This document shows, piece by piece, positions 55,315-64,000 of a DNA stretch of 64,000 nt (the first letter of the stretch is position 1; each line of letters opens with the position of its first letter). The translations under genes were made by a program, and so were the position numbers. Source of the DNA: Luteibacter sp. OK325 (GTDB lineage: Bacteria > Pseudomonadota > Gammaproteobacteria > Xanthomonadales > Rhodanobacteraceae); the NCBI RefSeq assembly GCF_003050935.1, contig NZ_QAOX01000006.1:124001-188000 (forward strand). The letters run 5' to 3'. Below the pieces are notes generated by a model. It did not search any database, was not told the origin of the DNA, and saw only the letters and a list, made by a program, of their open reading frames with translations.

Positions 55315-56324
55315 GGGAACAGGATCCGCATCTGTTCTTCGTCGGGCTTGAGGATCACGCCGCGCTCGGTGACGATCGCGTCGATCAGTTCTGCCGGCGT
55401 CACGTCGAAGACCGGATTCCAGGCGTCGGCGCCTTCGATCACCGTGCGCGTACCGGCCACCGAGAGCAGCTCGGCGGCATCACGCAGCTCGATCTCGATG
55501 TCCTCACCGGTGGCGGTCGCCATGTCGACCGTGGTCGACGGTGCCACCACCATGAACTTCACGCCATGGTGGCGCGCCGCGATGGCGAGCTGATAGGTGC
55601 CAATCTTGTTAGCGGTGTCGCCGTTGGCGGCGATGCGATCCGCACCGACGATCACCCACTTCACCTTGCCGTCCTTCATCAGGTGCGACGCCGCGGAATC
55701 CGCGATGAGTTTGGACGGAATACCGTCACGCACGAGCTCCCACATGGTGAGGCGCGCGCCCTGCTGCCAGGGACGGGTCTCACCGGCATAGACCTGCTCG
55801 ATGTTGCCCATGGCGACGCCGGCGCGGATCACGCCAAGGGCAGTGCCATAGCCCGCGGTGGCGAGCGAACCGGTATTGCAGTGGGTGAGCACGTGCGAGC
55901 CCGCTTCGATCAGCGAGGCACCGAGTTCACCCATGTGACGATTCGCGGCCAGGTCTTCATCCTGGATGGCCTGCGCTTCCATCTCTAGAGCGGCGGCGTC
56001 GACACCTTCCAGCACACGCCGGTTCATGCGATCCAGCGCCCACATCAGATTCACCGCCGTCGGTCGCGCGGCGCGCAAGGTAGCCATGGCGGTGACGAGG
56101 TTTTCGCCTGTCTGTGCGGCTAACACGACGCCCCAGGCCGCGGCGATGCCGATCGCCGGCGCACCGCGTACGGCGAGCTCACGAATGGCGCGGGTCACGT
56201 CACCCGAATTCCGGCTGTCGAACCAGATTTCTTCCGCCGGCAGGCGACGCTGGTCGAGAAGGCGAAGGCGATCGCCCTGCCACTGCACGGCGCGAATGGA
56301 GTCGTGGGAGTCGTTCGTAGTCAT
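55311..56324 (-). CDS. mtnA: 5-methylthioribose-1-phosphate isomerase
   Basis: Enzyme of the methionine salvage pathway, 337 residues, converting methylthioribose-1-phosphate to methylthioribulose-1-phosphate. The catalytic Cys is in [17 protein letters not shown] and the Asp in [31 protein letters not shown] lies in the N-terminal part. Other mtn genes are not adjacent. It overlaps the gtrA-like gene by 4 bp, an unusual pairing. Upstream lies the 18-bp tandem repeat. Confidence 0.95.
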   Translation of the reverse strand: MTTNDSHDSIRAVQWQGDRLRLLDQRRLPAEEIWFDSRNSGDVTRAIRELAVRGAPAIGIAAAWGVVLAAQTGENLVTAMATLRAARPTAVNLMWALDRMNRRVLEGVDAAALEMEAQAIQDEDLAANRHMGELGASLIEAGSHVLTHCNTGSLATAGYGTALGVIRAGVAMGNIEQVYAGETRPWQQGARLTMWELVRDGIPSKLIADSAASHLMKDGKVKWVIVGADRIAANGDTANKIGTYQLAIAARHHGVKFMVVAPSTTVDMATATGEDIEIELRDAAELLSVAGTRTVIEGADAWNPVFDVTPAELIDAIVTERGVILKPDEEQMRILFP

Positions 56325-56340
56325 GCCGCCATTATCGCAT

Positions 56341-56402
56341 CTGTAGAAGCCGATTCATCTGTAGAAGCCGATTCATCTGTGGGAGCCGATTCATCGGCGA
56401 TG
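56341..56402. repeat. 18-bp tandem repeat running into a palindromic repeat
   Basis: Three consecutive 18-bp units: CTGTAGAAGCCGATTCAT twice (56341, 56359) and CTGTGGGAGCCGATTCAT (56377), the last being the first arm of a standard GATTCATC-type repeat that ends at about 56402. Two of the units differ from the standard by AGA for GGG. The last 12 bp lie inside the DUF2165 gene end. Confidence 0.92.
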
Positions 56403-56897
56403 CTCTTCCAGCTCCCCATCCACCTGATTAACAAAAACCAGCACCCCGATCACCGCCATGTAAAACCGGAACGCCCCTTCCTGACCGTTCCACACCTTCG
56501 ATTGCCACATGGCGAACCACTCGCCGCCGACCACCATGAAGCCGAAGAACCAGACGACGAAGCCGAGGCCGCAGCCTGCCACGACCCAGCGTTTAGCCGC
56601 CTGGAAATCGGACGCCCGCTGCCGGCGCGCGCGCCACAGGACGACACCGCCCCACAGGAGCAAAACACCGGTCGCCGCCTCACCCGCGATGATCAGCACG
56701 TAACCGACGTGCCACATCCATGGCCGGGTGATCGCACGATCCAGCAGCGCGTTCTCCGGGAACGTCGTATCCATCGACAGCACATGCTGCACGAAGGCGA
56801 AGTTGGAGCCGTAGTCGACGAGGTTGTCGTACGCGACCACGAGCGCAAAAGCGGCCAGGGTCAGCGAGAGGAGGATCTTGGTCACGCGCGCGGTCAT
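56391..56897 (-). CDS. DUF2165 family membrane protein
   Basis: A 168-residue protein from the ATG at 56897, chosen because GGAG lies 8 bp upstream. Four transmembrane segments (about 5-25, 60-82, 104-128 and 140-160) with the DUF2165 blocks YDNLVDYGSNFAFVQHVLSMD, RPWMWHVGYVLIIAGE and GGEWFAMWQSKVWNGQ. The last codons and the stop (GAG CAT CGC CGA TGA) fall inside a palindromic repeat. Function is unknown; it is followed 66 bp later by mtnA on the same strand, so they may be co-transcribed. Confidence 0.85.
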   Translation of the reverse strand: MTARVTKILLSLTLAAFALVVAYDNLVDYGSNFAFVQHVLSMDTTFPENALLDRAITRPWMWHVGYVLIIAGEAATGVLLLWGGVVLWRARRQRASDFQAAKRWVVAGCGLGFVVWFFGFMVVGGEWFAMWQSKVWNGQEGAFRFYMAVIGVLVFVNQVDGELEEHRR

Positions 56898-56924
56898 GCG
56901 AAGCACTCCATGCCTGGGAACCGA

Positions 56925-57992
56925 CTAGCGTTTGGCCAGCCAGTCGTGAATCGCCGGCGGCACCTGGGCCTGCGCCCTGCCGGAGACGTAAATACCGATA
57001 TGCCCGCCCTTGAACGCCAGGGCGGTGTAATCCTTGCTGCCAATAGCGCCAGCCATCGGCGTGGACGCCGCCGGCGGCACCAGATGATCCTGCTCAGCGT
57101 AGATGTTCAGCACCGGCTGGGTGATCTTCTTCAGGTCGATCACCTTGCCACCGATGCGTGCCTCACCCTTGATCAACTGGTTCTTCTGGAAGAAATCGCG
57201 CGCGAATTCGCGGAAGGCTTCACCGGCCTGATCGGGCGAATCGAAGATCCACTTCTCCATGCGAAGGAAGTTTTCCACTTCCTTCGGGTTGTCGAGGATG
57301 TCCACGAGGCCGACGTACTTCTGCTGGTTCAGGCGAACCGGCTTGAGCGTGAGGTAGGCGAAATTCATCACGTCCGCCGGCACGTTGCCGTACGTGTCGA
57401 CAAACAGGTCGATGTCGATGTTGCGGGCCCAGTGCGACAGCATGTTATCGGGTGTGTGGAAGTCTACCGGCGTCACCATGGTGACCAGGTTGCGCACCTT
57501 TTCCGGGTGCAGCGTGGCGTAGCAGAGCGAGAATACGCCGCCCTGGCAGATGCCAAGCAGGTTGAGTGATTCAAGCGCGTGACGCTGCCGGATCACATCG
57601 ATGCAACGATCCAGGTAGCCGTCGATGTAATCCTCGAGGGTCAACCAGCGGTCGGCGCCATCGGGATATCCCCAGTCGATGAGATACACATCCTCGCCCT
57701 GGGCGAGCAGGTTGCGCACCATCGATCGATCTTCCTGGAGGTCCACCATCCACGGTGTGTTGACCAACGCGTAGCAGATCAACAGGGGCGTTTTCGCCGT
57801 CGGCTTCTTCGCGCCCTTGAAGTGCCAGAGGGTGAGCTTGTCTTCGGTATACACGGCCTCGCGCGGCGTCGTGCCGAGTTCGATCGGGCCGACGTGCTTC
57901 AGCGTTTCCATGCCCGCTTCGAGCTTGCGACGGAACGCTTCGACTTCCGCACGCGCACTCTCCGGATCGAACGAAAACGGGTTGCCGCTCAT
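56925..57992 (-). CDS. phaC: Class III polyhydroxyalkanoate synthase, PhaC subunit
   Basis: A 355-residue alpha/beta hydrolase-like synthase subunit polymerising hydroxyacyl-CoA into PHA. The lipase-like box is LLGICQGGVF with the catalytic Cys149 (the same position as in Allochromatium), Asp in AEQDHLVPPAAS (about 302) and His in FKGGHIGIYV (about 330). At 355 residues it is class III, which needs PhaE. It overlaps phaE by 4 bp (ATGA), giving matched subunit amounts. It is followed by the DUF2165 gene on the same strand after 27 bp. Confidence 0.95.
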   Translation of the reverse strand: MSGNPFSFDPESARAEVEAFRRKLEAGMETLKHVGPIELGTTPREAVYTEDKLTLWHFKGAKKPTAKTPLLICYALVNTPWMVDLQEDRSMVRNLLAQGEDVYLIDWGYPDGADRWLTLEDYIDGYLDRCIDVIRQRHALESLNLLGICQGGVFSLCYATLHPEKVRNLVTMVTPVDFHTPDNMLSHWARNIDIDLFVDTYGNVPADVMNFAYLTLKPVRLNQQKYVGLVDILDNPKEVENFLRMEKWIFDSPDQAGEAFREFARDFFQKNQLIKGEARIGGKVIDLKKITQPVLNIYAEQDHLVPPAASTPMAGAIGSKDYTALAFKGGHIGIYVSGRAQAQVPPAIHDWLAKR

Positions 57993-58870
57993 CGCGCCCT
58001 ACCCTTCTTCACGGCCGACTTCGCGCCCCGCAACGCAGCCACCTCGGCACGCAGAGACTCCACTTCCGCCACCAGCCCATGCATCTGCCGTAACTCACGA
58101 CGCATCGCCTGCAAACGCTCACCAAGGCTATCGACCTCGGTACGCGTCGGCATGCCAGCCTGCCGTGTGAGGCGCTCCACCTGCTTCTGCTGCAACACCT
58201 TCAGGCGCATCTGCGCATTCACGAGCGCGGCGTAGACCTCGCGGAATTCGCCGGACAGCGCGGCCTCGCCGTAATTCTCTTCGGCAAGATTCACCCAGCG
58301 GTCGTAGACCGAGCGCATGGATTCGGCATCCGTCGGTGCTGACTGCTCGCGAAGGGCGGCACCGGCACGCTCGTTAACGCCCTGCAGCAGGGTCTGGAAA
58401 CGTGCGTAGTGTTCGACGTAATCGATCCAGGCACGGAACAGGGCCTGTTGCTCTTCCTGTTGCTCGCGCGTGAGGCCGAAGGCCGGCATGGACAGCGCCT
58501 CGCGCGCCATTTTGGCCCACTCGTCGAAACGTTCGGTACCCGGCTGCGGCATCTCGGCACCGGCCGGGGCGCCGTAGCCAAAAGGCGCCGCGCCCGGTGG
58601 CGGCCCGTAACCGAACGGAGTGGCTCCCGGCCCACCAAAGGGCGGCACACCGCCCATGGCAAAGGGGACGGCACCGGGCTCGCCGGCAGCCATCGAGCGC
58701 ATCCAGTCGCCATACCCGGTCAGGCCGCTGAACATCCGTCCCATGATGTCGGCGGACGGCGAAGCGGTCGACGACTGACTGGCGGGATCGAACTGGCGCG
58801 ACCATGTTTCCAGGCCAGCTCGCACAAAGGCCTGGTATTGGTCGATGAAGTCGGTGGATTTGTCTGCCAT
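57989..58870 (-). CDS. phaE: Class III PHA synthase, PhaE subunit
   Basis: A 293-residue accessory subunit of the class III PHA synthase. The start at 58870 (MADKSTDFIDQYQAFV) is chosen as the first Met before the conserved N-terminal helix. The first half has a Gly/Pro/Phe-rich segment (about 65-95, GGVPPFGGPGATPFGYGPPPGA in pieces), longer than in typical PhaE. The middle has the PhaE block WIDYVEHYARFQTLLQ, and the C-terminus is a coiled coil (about 215-275) ending KKGRAR. First gene of the phaE-phaC pair. Confidence 0.92.
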   Translation of the reverse strand: MADKSTDFIDQYQAFVRAGLETWSRQFDPASQSSTASPSADIMGRMFSGLTGYGDWMRSMAAGEPGAVPFAMGGVPPFGGPGATPFGYGPPPGAAPFGYGAPAGAEMPQPGTERFDEWAKMAREALSMPAFGLTREQQEEQQALFRAWIDYVEHYARFQTLLQGVNERAGAALREQSAPTDAESMRSVYDRWVNLAEENYGEAALSGEFREVYAALVNAQMRLKVLQQKQVERLTRQAGMPTRTEVDSLGERLQAMRRELRQMHGLVAEVESLRAEVAALRGAKSAVKKGRAR

Positions 58871-58912
58871 GCGGGTATGGTACGGCACGAAACGAGCGGA
58901 CGCGCCGGTTCG

Positions 58913-61282
58913 TCAGGGTGTGATCGTGAAGACGGCTTGCTGGCTGGCCCTGGAGCTACCCCCCACCCACACGGTGTACTGGGTCGGCTCGACAACCTCG
59001 ACGCTTTTCGCGTTCCAGAACGACAATTCCGAAAAGCCCAGCCGGAACGTGACCTGCCTGGACTCCCCGGGCTGCAGCTCGACACGCTGGAAGCCCTTCA
59101 GGCTGCGTATCGGCTGTTCGATGCTGGCACCGAGGTTGCGCACGTAAAGCTGCACGACTTCGGTGCCCGCACGCTGGCCCGTGTTCGTCACGGTGGCGGA
59201 CACGGTGACCACATCGTTAGCGCCCGTACTCTTCGCTTCCGCCAACGGTACGTTGGCGCGTGACACCTGGACGTCTGAATAGCCGAAGGTGGTGTAGGAC
59301 AGGCCGTGGCCGAAGGCGTAGAGCGCATCGTTGGGCACATCGATATAGCGCGAGATGAACGCCGTGTCTCGGGAAGGCGGCTTCGCGAGGTCGGCATCGC
59401 CCGGCGGGCGACCGGTCGGAAACTGATCGTAGTAAAGCGGCTCCTGTCCTACCGCACGAGGGAAGCTCATGGTCAGCTTGCCACTGGGTGCCACGTCGCC
59501 AAACAGGACGTCCGCTACGGCATTGCCTGCCTCCGTGCCGGGAAACCACACGGCCATGATCGCAGGCACATGTTGGTCGGCCCAGTCGAGCACCAGCGGG
59601 CGCCCCGAGAACACCAGCAAAACCACGGGTTTTCCGCTGGCAACAATTCGCTTCAGGAGTGCCTGCTGGTTGCCCGGCAGGTCCAGTTGCGCCCGCGAAC
59701 CCGCTTCACCACTCATGCGCGACGATTCGCCAAGCGCCATCACCACCACATCGGCCTGGGCTGCCGCTTCGATCGCTTCCGCGAAGCCGGCCTCTGACCC
59801 CGTCTCGACGTCGGTGCCGCGCGCGTAGAGCAACTCGCCACCTCGCGCCTTCATGCGTGCGGCAAGGCCACTGCGCAACGTGACGACGTCGGGGAAATGC
59901 TGCGCACCACCCCAGGCGCCTTGCATCTCGCCGGCCGCATCGGCCAGCGGTCCGATCAGTGCCAGCTTCTTTACGTGGCTATCCAGAGGCAGCACCGGGG
60001 TCACGCCCTGCCCGCCATTCTTCAGCAGGACGAAGGATTCCCCGGCTGCGCGCCGTGCGAGAGGCCGATGCGCTTCCACCGCCTGCGTTACCTCGGTGCC
60101 GCGCGCATACGGATGTTCGAACAACCCCAGTGCGAACTTGACGCGCAACACGCGTCGCACGGCCTCGTCCACGGTGGCCATGGACAGCCTTCCTTCCTCG
60201 AGTAGCTTCGGAATCTGGGTGTCGTAGAAGTGGCTCATCATGTCCACCTCGACACCAGCCTGCAGCGCTTTCCGTGTCGCGGTGGCGGCGTCCAGCGCCA
60301 CGCCATGATGAGTCAGCTCCATCACCGCCGTGAAGTCGCTCACCACGAAACCGTCGAAGCCCCATTCCTTTCGCAGGATATCCGTCATGAGATAAGCATT
60401 GGCCGTGGCGGGCACACCGTTGAGCGCGTTAAACGCGCTCATCATCGTCGCCGCACCCGCATCCACGGCCGCACGATACGGCGGCAGGTACACCTGGCGC
60501 AGGCGGATGTCGGACATATCCGTGGTGTTGTATTCGCGCCCCGCCTCGGCCGCTCCATAAGCGGCGAAATGCTTGACGGATGCCGCCACACTTTCCGGAT
60601 CGGCCAGGTCACTGCCCTGGTACCCGCGAACATAAGCGCGCGCCATGGCGGCACCGAGGTAGGCATCTTCGCCCGCACCTTCGGTCGAACGGCCCCAGCG
60701 CGCATCACGCGAGATGTCGACCATGGGCGAGTAGAACCATTTCACTCCCGCCGTCGTTGCCTCCACGGCGGCCATACGAGAGAGCTCCTGCACCAGCGAT
60801 GGGTCCCACGTCGCGGACAGGCCGAGCGGTACGGGGTAGATGGTGCGATAGCCGTGAATGATGTCGGCGCCGAACAGCAGCGGGATGCCGAGCCGGCTAT
60901 GCAGGGCCGCCTCCTGAAACTGGCGGGTCTTCGCGGCACCAGTCACGTTGAGCATCGAGCCCAGTTCGCCCCGGCGTGCCAGCGCGAGTGCATCGACCTG
61001 TGTCTGCGTTTCCGGGTTAACGGCAATAGCGTCGCCATCCTTGGGTATGGAACCGCCAGTGGCACCGTATTGCACCAGCTGCCCGATCTTCTCCGCCAGC
61101 GTCATGCGGGCCAACAGCGCATTCACCTGCCGCTCGATCCGCGGCGATGCCAGTTGCCCGTTCGATACCGGGACGGCCGGGTCATCGACGGCAGCTGTGG
61201 CGTTGGCCAAAGCGGTCAGCGTGAGGGATGCGCTCAGAAACAGCGCAGGCAGGCACAGGCGATGACGGAGCAGTGAGCTCAT
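58913..61282 (-). CDS. bglX: Glycoside hydrolase family 3 beta-glucosidase (BglX-like)
   Basis: A 789-residue periplasmic enzyme with a Sec signal (LCLPALFLSASLTLTALANATA, about residues 9-30). GH3 N-domain: GADIIHGYRTIYPVPLGL, KWFYSPMVDISRDARWGRS, and the nucleophile Asp (about 316) in GFVVSDFTAVMEL. The GH3 C-domain (about 400-620) has the candidate acid/base region RMSGEAGSRAQLDLPG. The fibronectin III-like domain (about 685-775, VTVSATVTNTGQRAGTEVVQLYV) completes the BglX layout. A LacI-type palindrome 49 bp upstream suggests sugar-dependent control. Likely hydrolyses gluco-oligosaccharides. Confidence 0.95.
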   Translation of the reverse strand: MSSLLRHRLCLPALFLSASLTLTALANATAAVDDPAVPVSNGQLASPRIERQVNALLARMTLAEKIGQLVQYGATGGSIPKDGDAIAVNPETQTQVDALALARRGELGSMLNVTGAAKTRQFQEAALHSRLGIPLLFGADIIHGYRTIYPVPLGLSATWDPSLVQELSRMAAVEATTAGVKWFYSPMVDISRDARWGRSTEGAGEDAYLGAAMARAYVRGYQGSDLADPESVAASVKHFAAYGAAEAGREYNTTDMSDIRLRQVYLPPYRAAVDAGAATMMSAFNALNGVPATANAYLMTDILRKEWGFDGFVVSDFTAVMELTHHGVALDAATATRKALQAGVEVDMMSHFYDTQIPKLLEEGRLSMATVDEAVRRVLRVKFALGLFEHPYARGTEVTQAVEAHRPLARRAAGESFVLLKNGGQGVTPVLPLDSHVKKLALIGPLADAAGEMQGAWGGAQHFPDVVTLRSGLAARMKARGGELLYARGTDVETGSEAGFAEAIEAAAQADVVVMALGESSRMSGEAGSRAQLDLPGNQQALLKRIVASGKPVVLLVFSGRPLVLDWADQHVPAIMAVWFPGTEAGNAVADVLFGDVAPSGKLTMSFPRAVGQEPLYYDQFPTGRPPGDADLAKPPSRDTAFISRYIDVPNDALYAFGHGLSYTTFGYSDVQVSRANVPLAEAKSTGANDVVTVSATVTNTGQRAGTEVVQLYVRNLGASIEQPIRSLKGFQRVELQPGESRQVTFRLGFSELSFWNAKSVEVVEPTQYTVWVGGSSRASQQAVFTITP

Positions 61283-61330
61283 GCATTCTCCGGGAGCAAG
61301 CCGCCGGCTGGCGACGGGAACGAACCGGGA

Positions 61331-61346
61331 ATGTAAACGTTTACAT
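61331..61346. promoter_or_regulatory. LacI-family operator palindrome upstream of bglX
   Basis: ATGTAAACGTTTACAT is a perfect 16-bp palindrome with the central CG typical of LacI/GalR-family sites. It lies 49 bp before the bglX start codon, near where the promoter must be. No LacI gene is in the window, so the repressor acts in trans. Confidence 0.75.
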
Positions 61347-61371
61347 GCCTCCTGGTAAACCGCAGAAAGGA

Positions 61372-61449
61372 TGTGGGAGCCGCTTCAGCGGCGATCCCGC
61401 AGCAGCAGGCCAGCACAGGCAAACCTTCGCCGCTGAAGCGGCTCCCACA
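61372..61449. repeat. Paired short palindromic repeat (GCTTCAGC type)
   Basis: Left TGTGGGAGCCGCTTCAGCGG and right inverted CGCCGCTGAAGCGGCTCCCA flank CAGCAGCAGGCCAGCACAGG. Both arms are the GCTTCAGC type. It sits between the bglX operator region and the pnp terminator. Confidence 0.9.
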
Positions 61450-61467
61450 AGTACGCGGCAACTGTCC

Positions 61468-61503
61468 AAAAAAAACCCGACATCTTTCGATGCCGGGTTT
61501 TTT
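61468..61503 (-). terminator. Terminator of the rpsO-pnp operon
   Basis: A stem CCCGACATC / GATGCCGGG with one A-C mismatch and a TTTC loop (61476-61497) has eight A's on the left, which read TTTTTTTT on the leftward transcript. It lies 22 bp after the pnp stop. Confidence 0.92.
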
Positions 61504-61524
61504 GGAGACACGTCAGGCGATGGT

Positions 61525-63630
61525 TCAGCCCGTGACGTTCTCGTCTTCGGTGACAGCCTTCATCGACAGGCGGATACGGCCCTGCTTGTCGACTTCGAGG
61601 ACCTTGACCTTGACGATGTCGCCTTCCTTGAGCTTGTCCGAGACCTTCTCGACGCGCTCGCTGGAGATCTGCGAGACGTGAACGAGACCGTCCTTGCCCG
61701 GCATGATCGTGACGAATGCACCGAAGTCCATCAGCTTGGCGACCTTGCCCTCGTAGATGCGGCCCGGCTCGACGTCCGAAACGATCTGCTCGATGCGCTT
61801 GCGCGCGGCTTCGGCGGCTTCGCGGTTGACCGACGCGATGACCACGTTGCCGTCATCGGTGATGTCGATCGTGGTGCCGGTCTCTTCGGTGATCGAACGG
61901 ATGGTCGCGCCACCCTTGCCGATGACTTCGCGGATCTTGTCCGGGTGGATCTTGATCGTGAGCAGGCGCGGTGCGAACTCGCTCATTTCCGAGCGGGCTT
62001 CGGTGATGCACTTGGCCATTTCGCCGAGGATATGCAGGCGACCGCGCTTGGCCTGGGCCAGCGCCGTGCGCATGATTTCTTCGGTGATGCCGTCGACCTT
62101 GATGTCCATCTGCAGCGCGGACACGCCATCGGCGGTACCGGCTACCTTGAAGTCCATGTCGCCGAGGTGATCTTCATCACCGAGGATGTCGGAGAGCACG
62201 ACGAAGTCGTTGCCTTCCTTCACCAGGCCCATGGCGATACCGGCGACCGCCGACTTCAGCGGGACGCCCGCATCCATCATGGCCAGCGACGAACCGCAGA
62301 CCGAAGCCATCGACGAGGAGCCGTTCGACTCGGTGATTTCCGAGACGACGCGGATGACGTACGGGAACTCTTCGATCGTCGGCTTGACAGCCTGCACGCC
62401 GCGCTTGGCGAGACGGCCGTGGCCGATTTCGCGACGCTTCGGGCTACCGACGCGACCGGTTTCACCGACCGAGAACGGAGGGAAGTTGTAATGGAAGAGG
62501 AACGTGTCCTTCCACTCGCCTTCCGGCGCGTCGATGAGCTGCGAGTCACGGGTGGTGCCGAGCGTGGCAACGACCAGGGCCTGCGTCTCACCGCGGGTGA
62601 AGAGCGCCGAACCGTGCGTGCGCGGCAGGACGCCGACGCGCACCGAGATCGGGCGGACGTCGTCGAGCTGGCGGCCGTCGATGCGGACCTTCGTGCTGAG
62701 GACGCCGTCGCGCAGGGTGCGGTACTCGACTTCGCCGAAGGCGTTGCCGATGTCGCCATCGGTCCAGCCATTGGCTTCGGCTGCGGCGGCGATGGTCGTC
62801 TTCACGTCGCTCTTGAGCGCGCTGACGACGTCACGACGGGCGAGCTTGTCGCGGATCTGGAAGGCTTCGGTGAAGCGGTTGCCGACGGCGGCCTTGACCG
62901 CGTCGAACAGTGCCGTCTTGGCGACCGGAGCGTCCCACTTGAACGTCTTGACGCCGGCTTCGGCGACGAAGGCGTTGATCGTGTCGACCGCGAGCTGCAT
63001 CTGCTGGTGACCGAACACCACCGCGCCGAGCATGACGTCTTCGCTGAGCAGCTTGGCTTCCGACTCGACCATCATCACGGCGCTGGACGTACCGGCGACG
63101 ACGAGGTCGAGGTCGGAGGTCTTCAGCTGTGCTGCGGTCGGGTTGAGGATGTACTGGCCATTCGCGTAACCGACGCGAGCCGCGCCGATCGGGCCCTTGA
63201 AGGGCACGCCGGCGAGGCGCATCGCAGCCGAAGCACCGAGCAGCGCCGGGATGTCACCGTCGACTTCCGGGTTCAGCGACACAACCTGTGCGATGACCTG
63301 GATTTCGTTGCGGAACTCTTCCGGGAACAGCGGACGAAGCGGACGATCGATCAGGCGCGAGGTAAGCGTTTCCTTCTCGGTCGGACGGCCTTCGCGCTTG
63401 AAGAAGCCACCCGGGATGCGACCCGCGGAGTAGAACTTCTCCATGTAGTCGACCGTGAGCGGGAAGAAGTCCTGGCCGTCACGCGCCTTGGGGGCAGCGA
63501 CGACAGTGACCAGAACGACAGTGCCGCCCATGCTGACCATGACCGCACCGGATGCCTGGCGGGCAATTTCGCCCGTCTCCAGTGTGACTTCGTGACTACC
63601 GTACTGGAATGACTTGGTTACTTTCGCCAC
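61525..63630 (-). CDS. pnp: Polyribonucleotide nucleotidyltransferase (PNPase)
   Basis: A 701-residue phosphorolytic 3'-5' exoribonuclease of the RNA degradosome. Two RNase PH domains (about 1-215 and 310-540, with [24 protein letters not shown] and [16 protein letters not shown]), the KH domain (about 555-620, [22 protein letters not shown] in two parts) and the S1 domain (about 620-690, [18 protein letters not shown]). It starts with GTG 24 bp after the rpsO stop, preceded by GAGGAGATCACG. Terminator downstream at 61468. Confidence 0.97.
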   Translation of the reverse strand: MAKVTKSFQYGSHEVTLETGEIARQASGAVMVSMGGTVVLVTVVAAPKARDGQDFFPLTVDYMEKFYSAGRIPGGFFKREGRPTEKETLTSRLIDRPLRPLFPEEFRNEIQVIAQVVSLNPEVDGDIPALLGASAAMRLAGVPFKGPIGAARVGYANGQYILNPTAAQLKTSDLDLVVAGTSSAVMMVESEAKLLSEDVMLGAVVFGHQQMQLAVDTINAFVAEAGVKTFKWDAPVAKTALFDAVKAAVGNRFTEAFQIRDKLARRDVVSALKSDVKTTIAAAAEANGWTDGDIGNAFGEVEYRTLRDGVLSTKVRIDGRQLDDVRPISVRVGVLPRTHGSALFTRGETQALVVATLGTTRDSQLIDAPEGEWKDTFLFHYNFPPFSVGETGRVGSPKRREIGHGRLAKRGVQAVKPTIEEFPYVIRVVSEITESNGSSSMASVCGSSLAMMDAGVPLKSAVAGIAMGLVKEGNDFVVLSDILGDEDHLGDMDFKVAGTADGVSALQMDIKVDGITEEIMRTALAQAKRGRLHILGEMAKCITEARSEMSEFAPRLLTIKIHPDKIREVIGKGGATIRSITEETGTTIDITDDGNVVIASVNREAAEAARKRIEQIVSDVEPGRIYEGKVAKLMDFGAFVTIMPGKDGLVHVSQISSERVEKVSDKLKEGDIVKVKVLEVDKQGRIRLSMKAVTEDENVTG

Positions 63631-63654
63631 CGTGATCTCCTCGTCCTGTTCGTT

Positions 63655-63921
63655 TTAGCGGCGCAGGCCGAGACGTTCGATCAGGGTCTGATAGCGACCC
63701 AGGTCGTTTGCCTTCAGATAGGAAAGCAGCTTCTTGCGCTGGTTGACCATCTTCAGCAGGCCACGACGCGAGTGGTGGTCCTGCTTGTGAGCCTGGAAAT
63801 GGTCCTGCAGCTGCAGGATGTTGGCGGACAGCAGGGCGACCTGGACTTCGGTCGAGCCGGTGTCATTTTCCTTGCGGCCGAAATCCTTGATGATCTGACC
63901 GGTCTGTTCGGGGGTAAGCAT
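63655..63921 (-). CDS. rpsO: 30S ribosomal protein S15
   Basis: An 88-residue four-helix ribosomal protein binding 16S rRNA and needed for early 30S assembly. It begins [20 protein letters not shown] and has the conserved [26 protein letters not shown] and [18 protein letters not shown] blocks. AAGGAATCGATTCAC precedes the ATG. It is followed after 24 bp by pnp. A 51-bp near-perfect palindrome lies 24 bp upstream in the likely leader. Confidence 0.97.
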   Translation of the reverse strand: MLTPEQTGQIIKDFGRKENDTGSTEVQVALLSANILQLQDHFQAHKQDHHSRRGLLKMVNQRKKLLSYLKANDLGRYQTLIERLGLRR

Positions 63922-63945
63922 GTGAATCGATTCCTTAAAAGCGGG

Positions 63946-63996
63946 TGCGAAGCTTGCGCAACCTCAGCGGTCCGCTGAAGTTGCGCAAGCTTCGCA
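63946..63996. other. 51-bp hairpin in the rpsO-pnp leader
   Basis: TGCGAAGCTTGCGCAAC (63946-63962) and its inverse (63980-63996) form a 17-bp perfect stem, continued by TCAGCGG/CCGCTGA around a one-base loop with one C-A mismatch. The whole is almost self-complementary. In the leftward direction it ends 24 bp before the rpsO start and is followed by ACCCGCTTTTAAGGAA, so it could be an RNase III site, an upstream gene's terminator, or both. Confidence 0.75.
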
Positions 63997-64000
63997 AAGT

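Overview
The window is 64 kb of GC-rich bacterial chromosome. Gene content and style point to Gammaproteobacteria, order Xanthomonadales, most likely Rhodanobacteraceae (Luteibacter/Dyella-like). The supporting features are a class III PHA synthase pair (phaE-phaC), a YtrA-type GntR/ABC operon with a GGTG-N16-CACC operator, a PilH-like response regulator, TonB-dependent and OprO/P-like outer-membrane proteins, and many short palindromic repeats built on GGGAGCCG. This placement is inference; no rRNA or marker comparison was possible. I saw no rRNA, tRNA, CRISPR array, prophage or transposase gene.

Layout. 1-15 kb is accessory metabolism and redox: an FAD monooxygenase, a Gfo/Idh/MocA oxidoreductase, an old-yellow-enzyme reductase, a Na+/H+ antiporter, two LysR regulators, a DsbA-family protein, an SDR, a secreted crotonase, a GMC oxidoreductase with a ferredoxin-like Cys cluster behind a glyoxalase-fold gene, and an AraC regulator. 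A truncated glyoxalase-fold gene there still has an intact MerR/SoxR-type promoter. 15-30 kb has a CocE-type hydrolase, a LytS/LytTR two-component pair, an LD-carboxypeptidase lacking its catalytic Ser, a second AraC regulator, a YegD-type Hsp70, an M28 peptidase lipoprotein, and a divergent porin/TonB-receptor pair sharing a 304-bp regulatory region. 30-33 kb is a self-regulated operon: two related short exported peptides, a GntR regulator and a two-gene ABC exporter. 33-37 kb is a very large membrane-embedded patatin. 37-49 kb is core metabolism (fumC, purB, a RoxA-like oxygenase, sucA-sucB-lpd, a LOG protein), interrupted by a 0.69-kb gap holding two inverted MITE-like elements and a tiny His/Asp-rich lipoprotein gene. 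49-64 kb has a PilH-like regulator, cbpA, hsp20, a peroxiredoxin, gyrA, gtrA-mtnA, a DUF2165 membrane protein, phaE-phaC, a GH3 glucosidase with a LacI-type palindrome, and rpsO-pnp.

The least explained parts are the peptide-GntR-ABC operon (30.4-33.2 kb), the Ser-to-Gly LD-carboxypeptidase (20.4-21.3 kb), the patatin with an inserted membrane domain (33.35-36.9 kb), the paired MITE-like repeats (40.0-40.45 kb), and the palindromic repeats, which in one place supply the stop codon of a gene.
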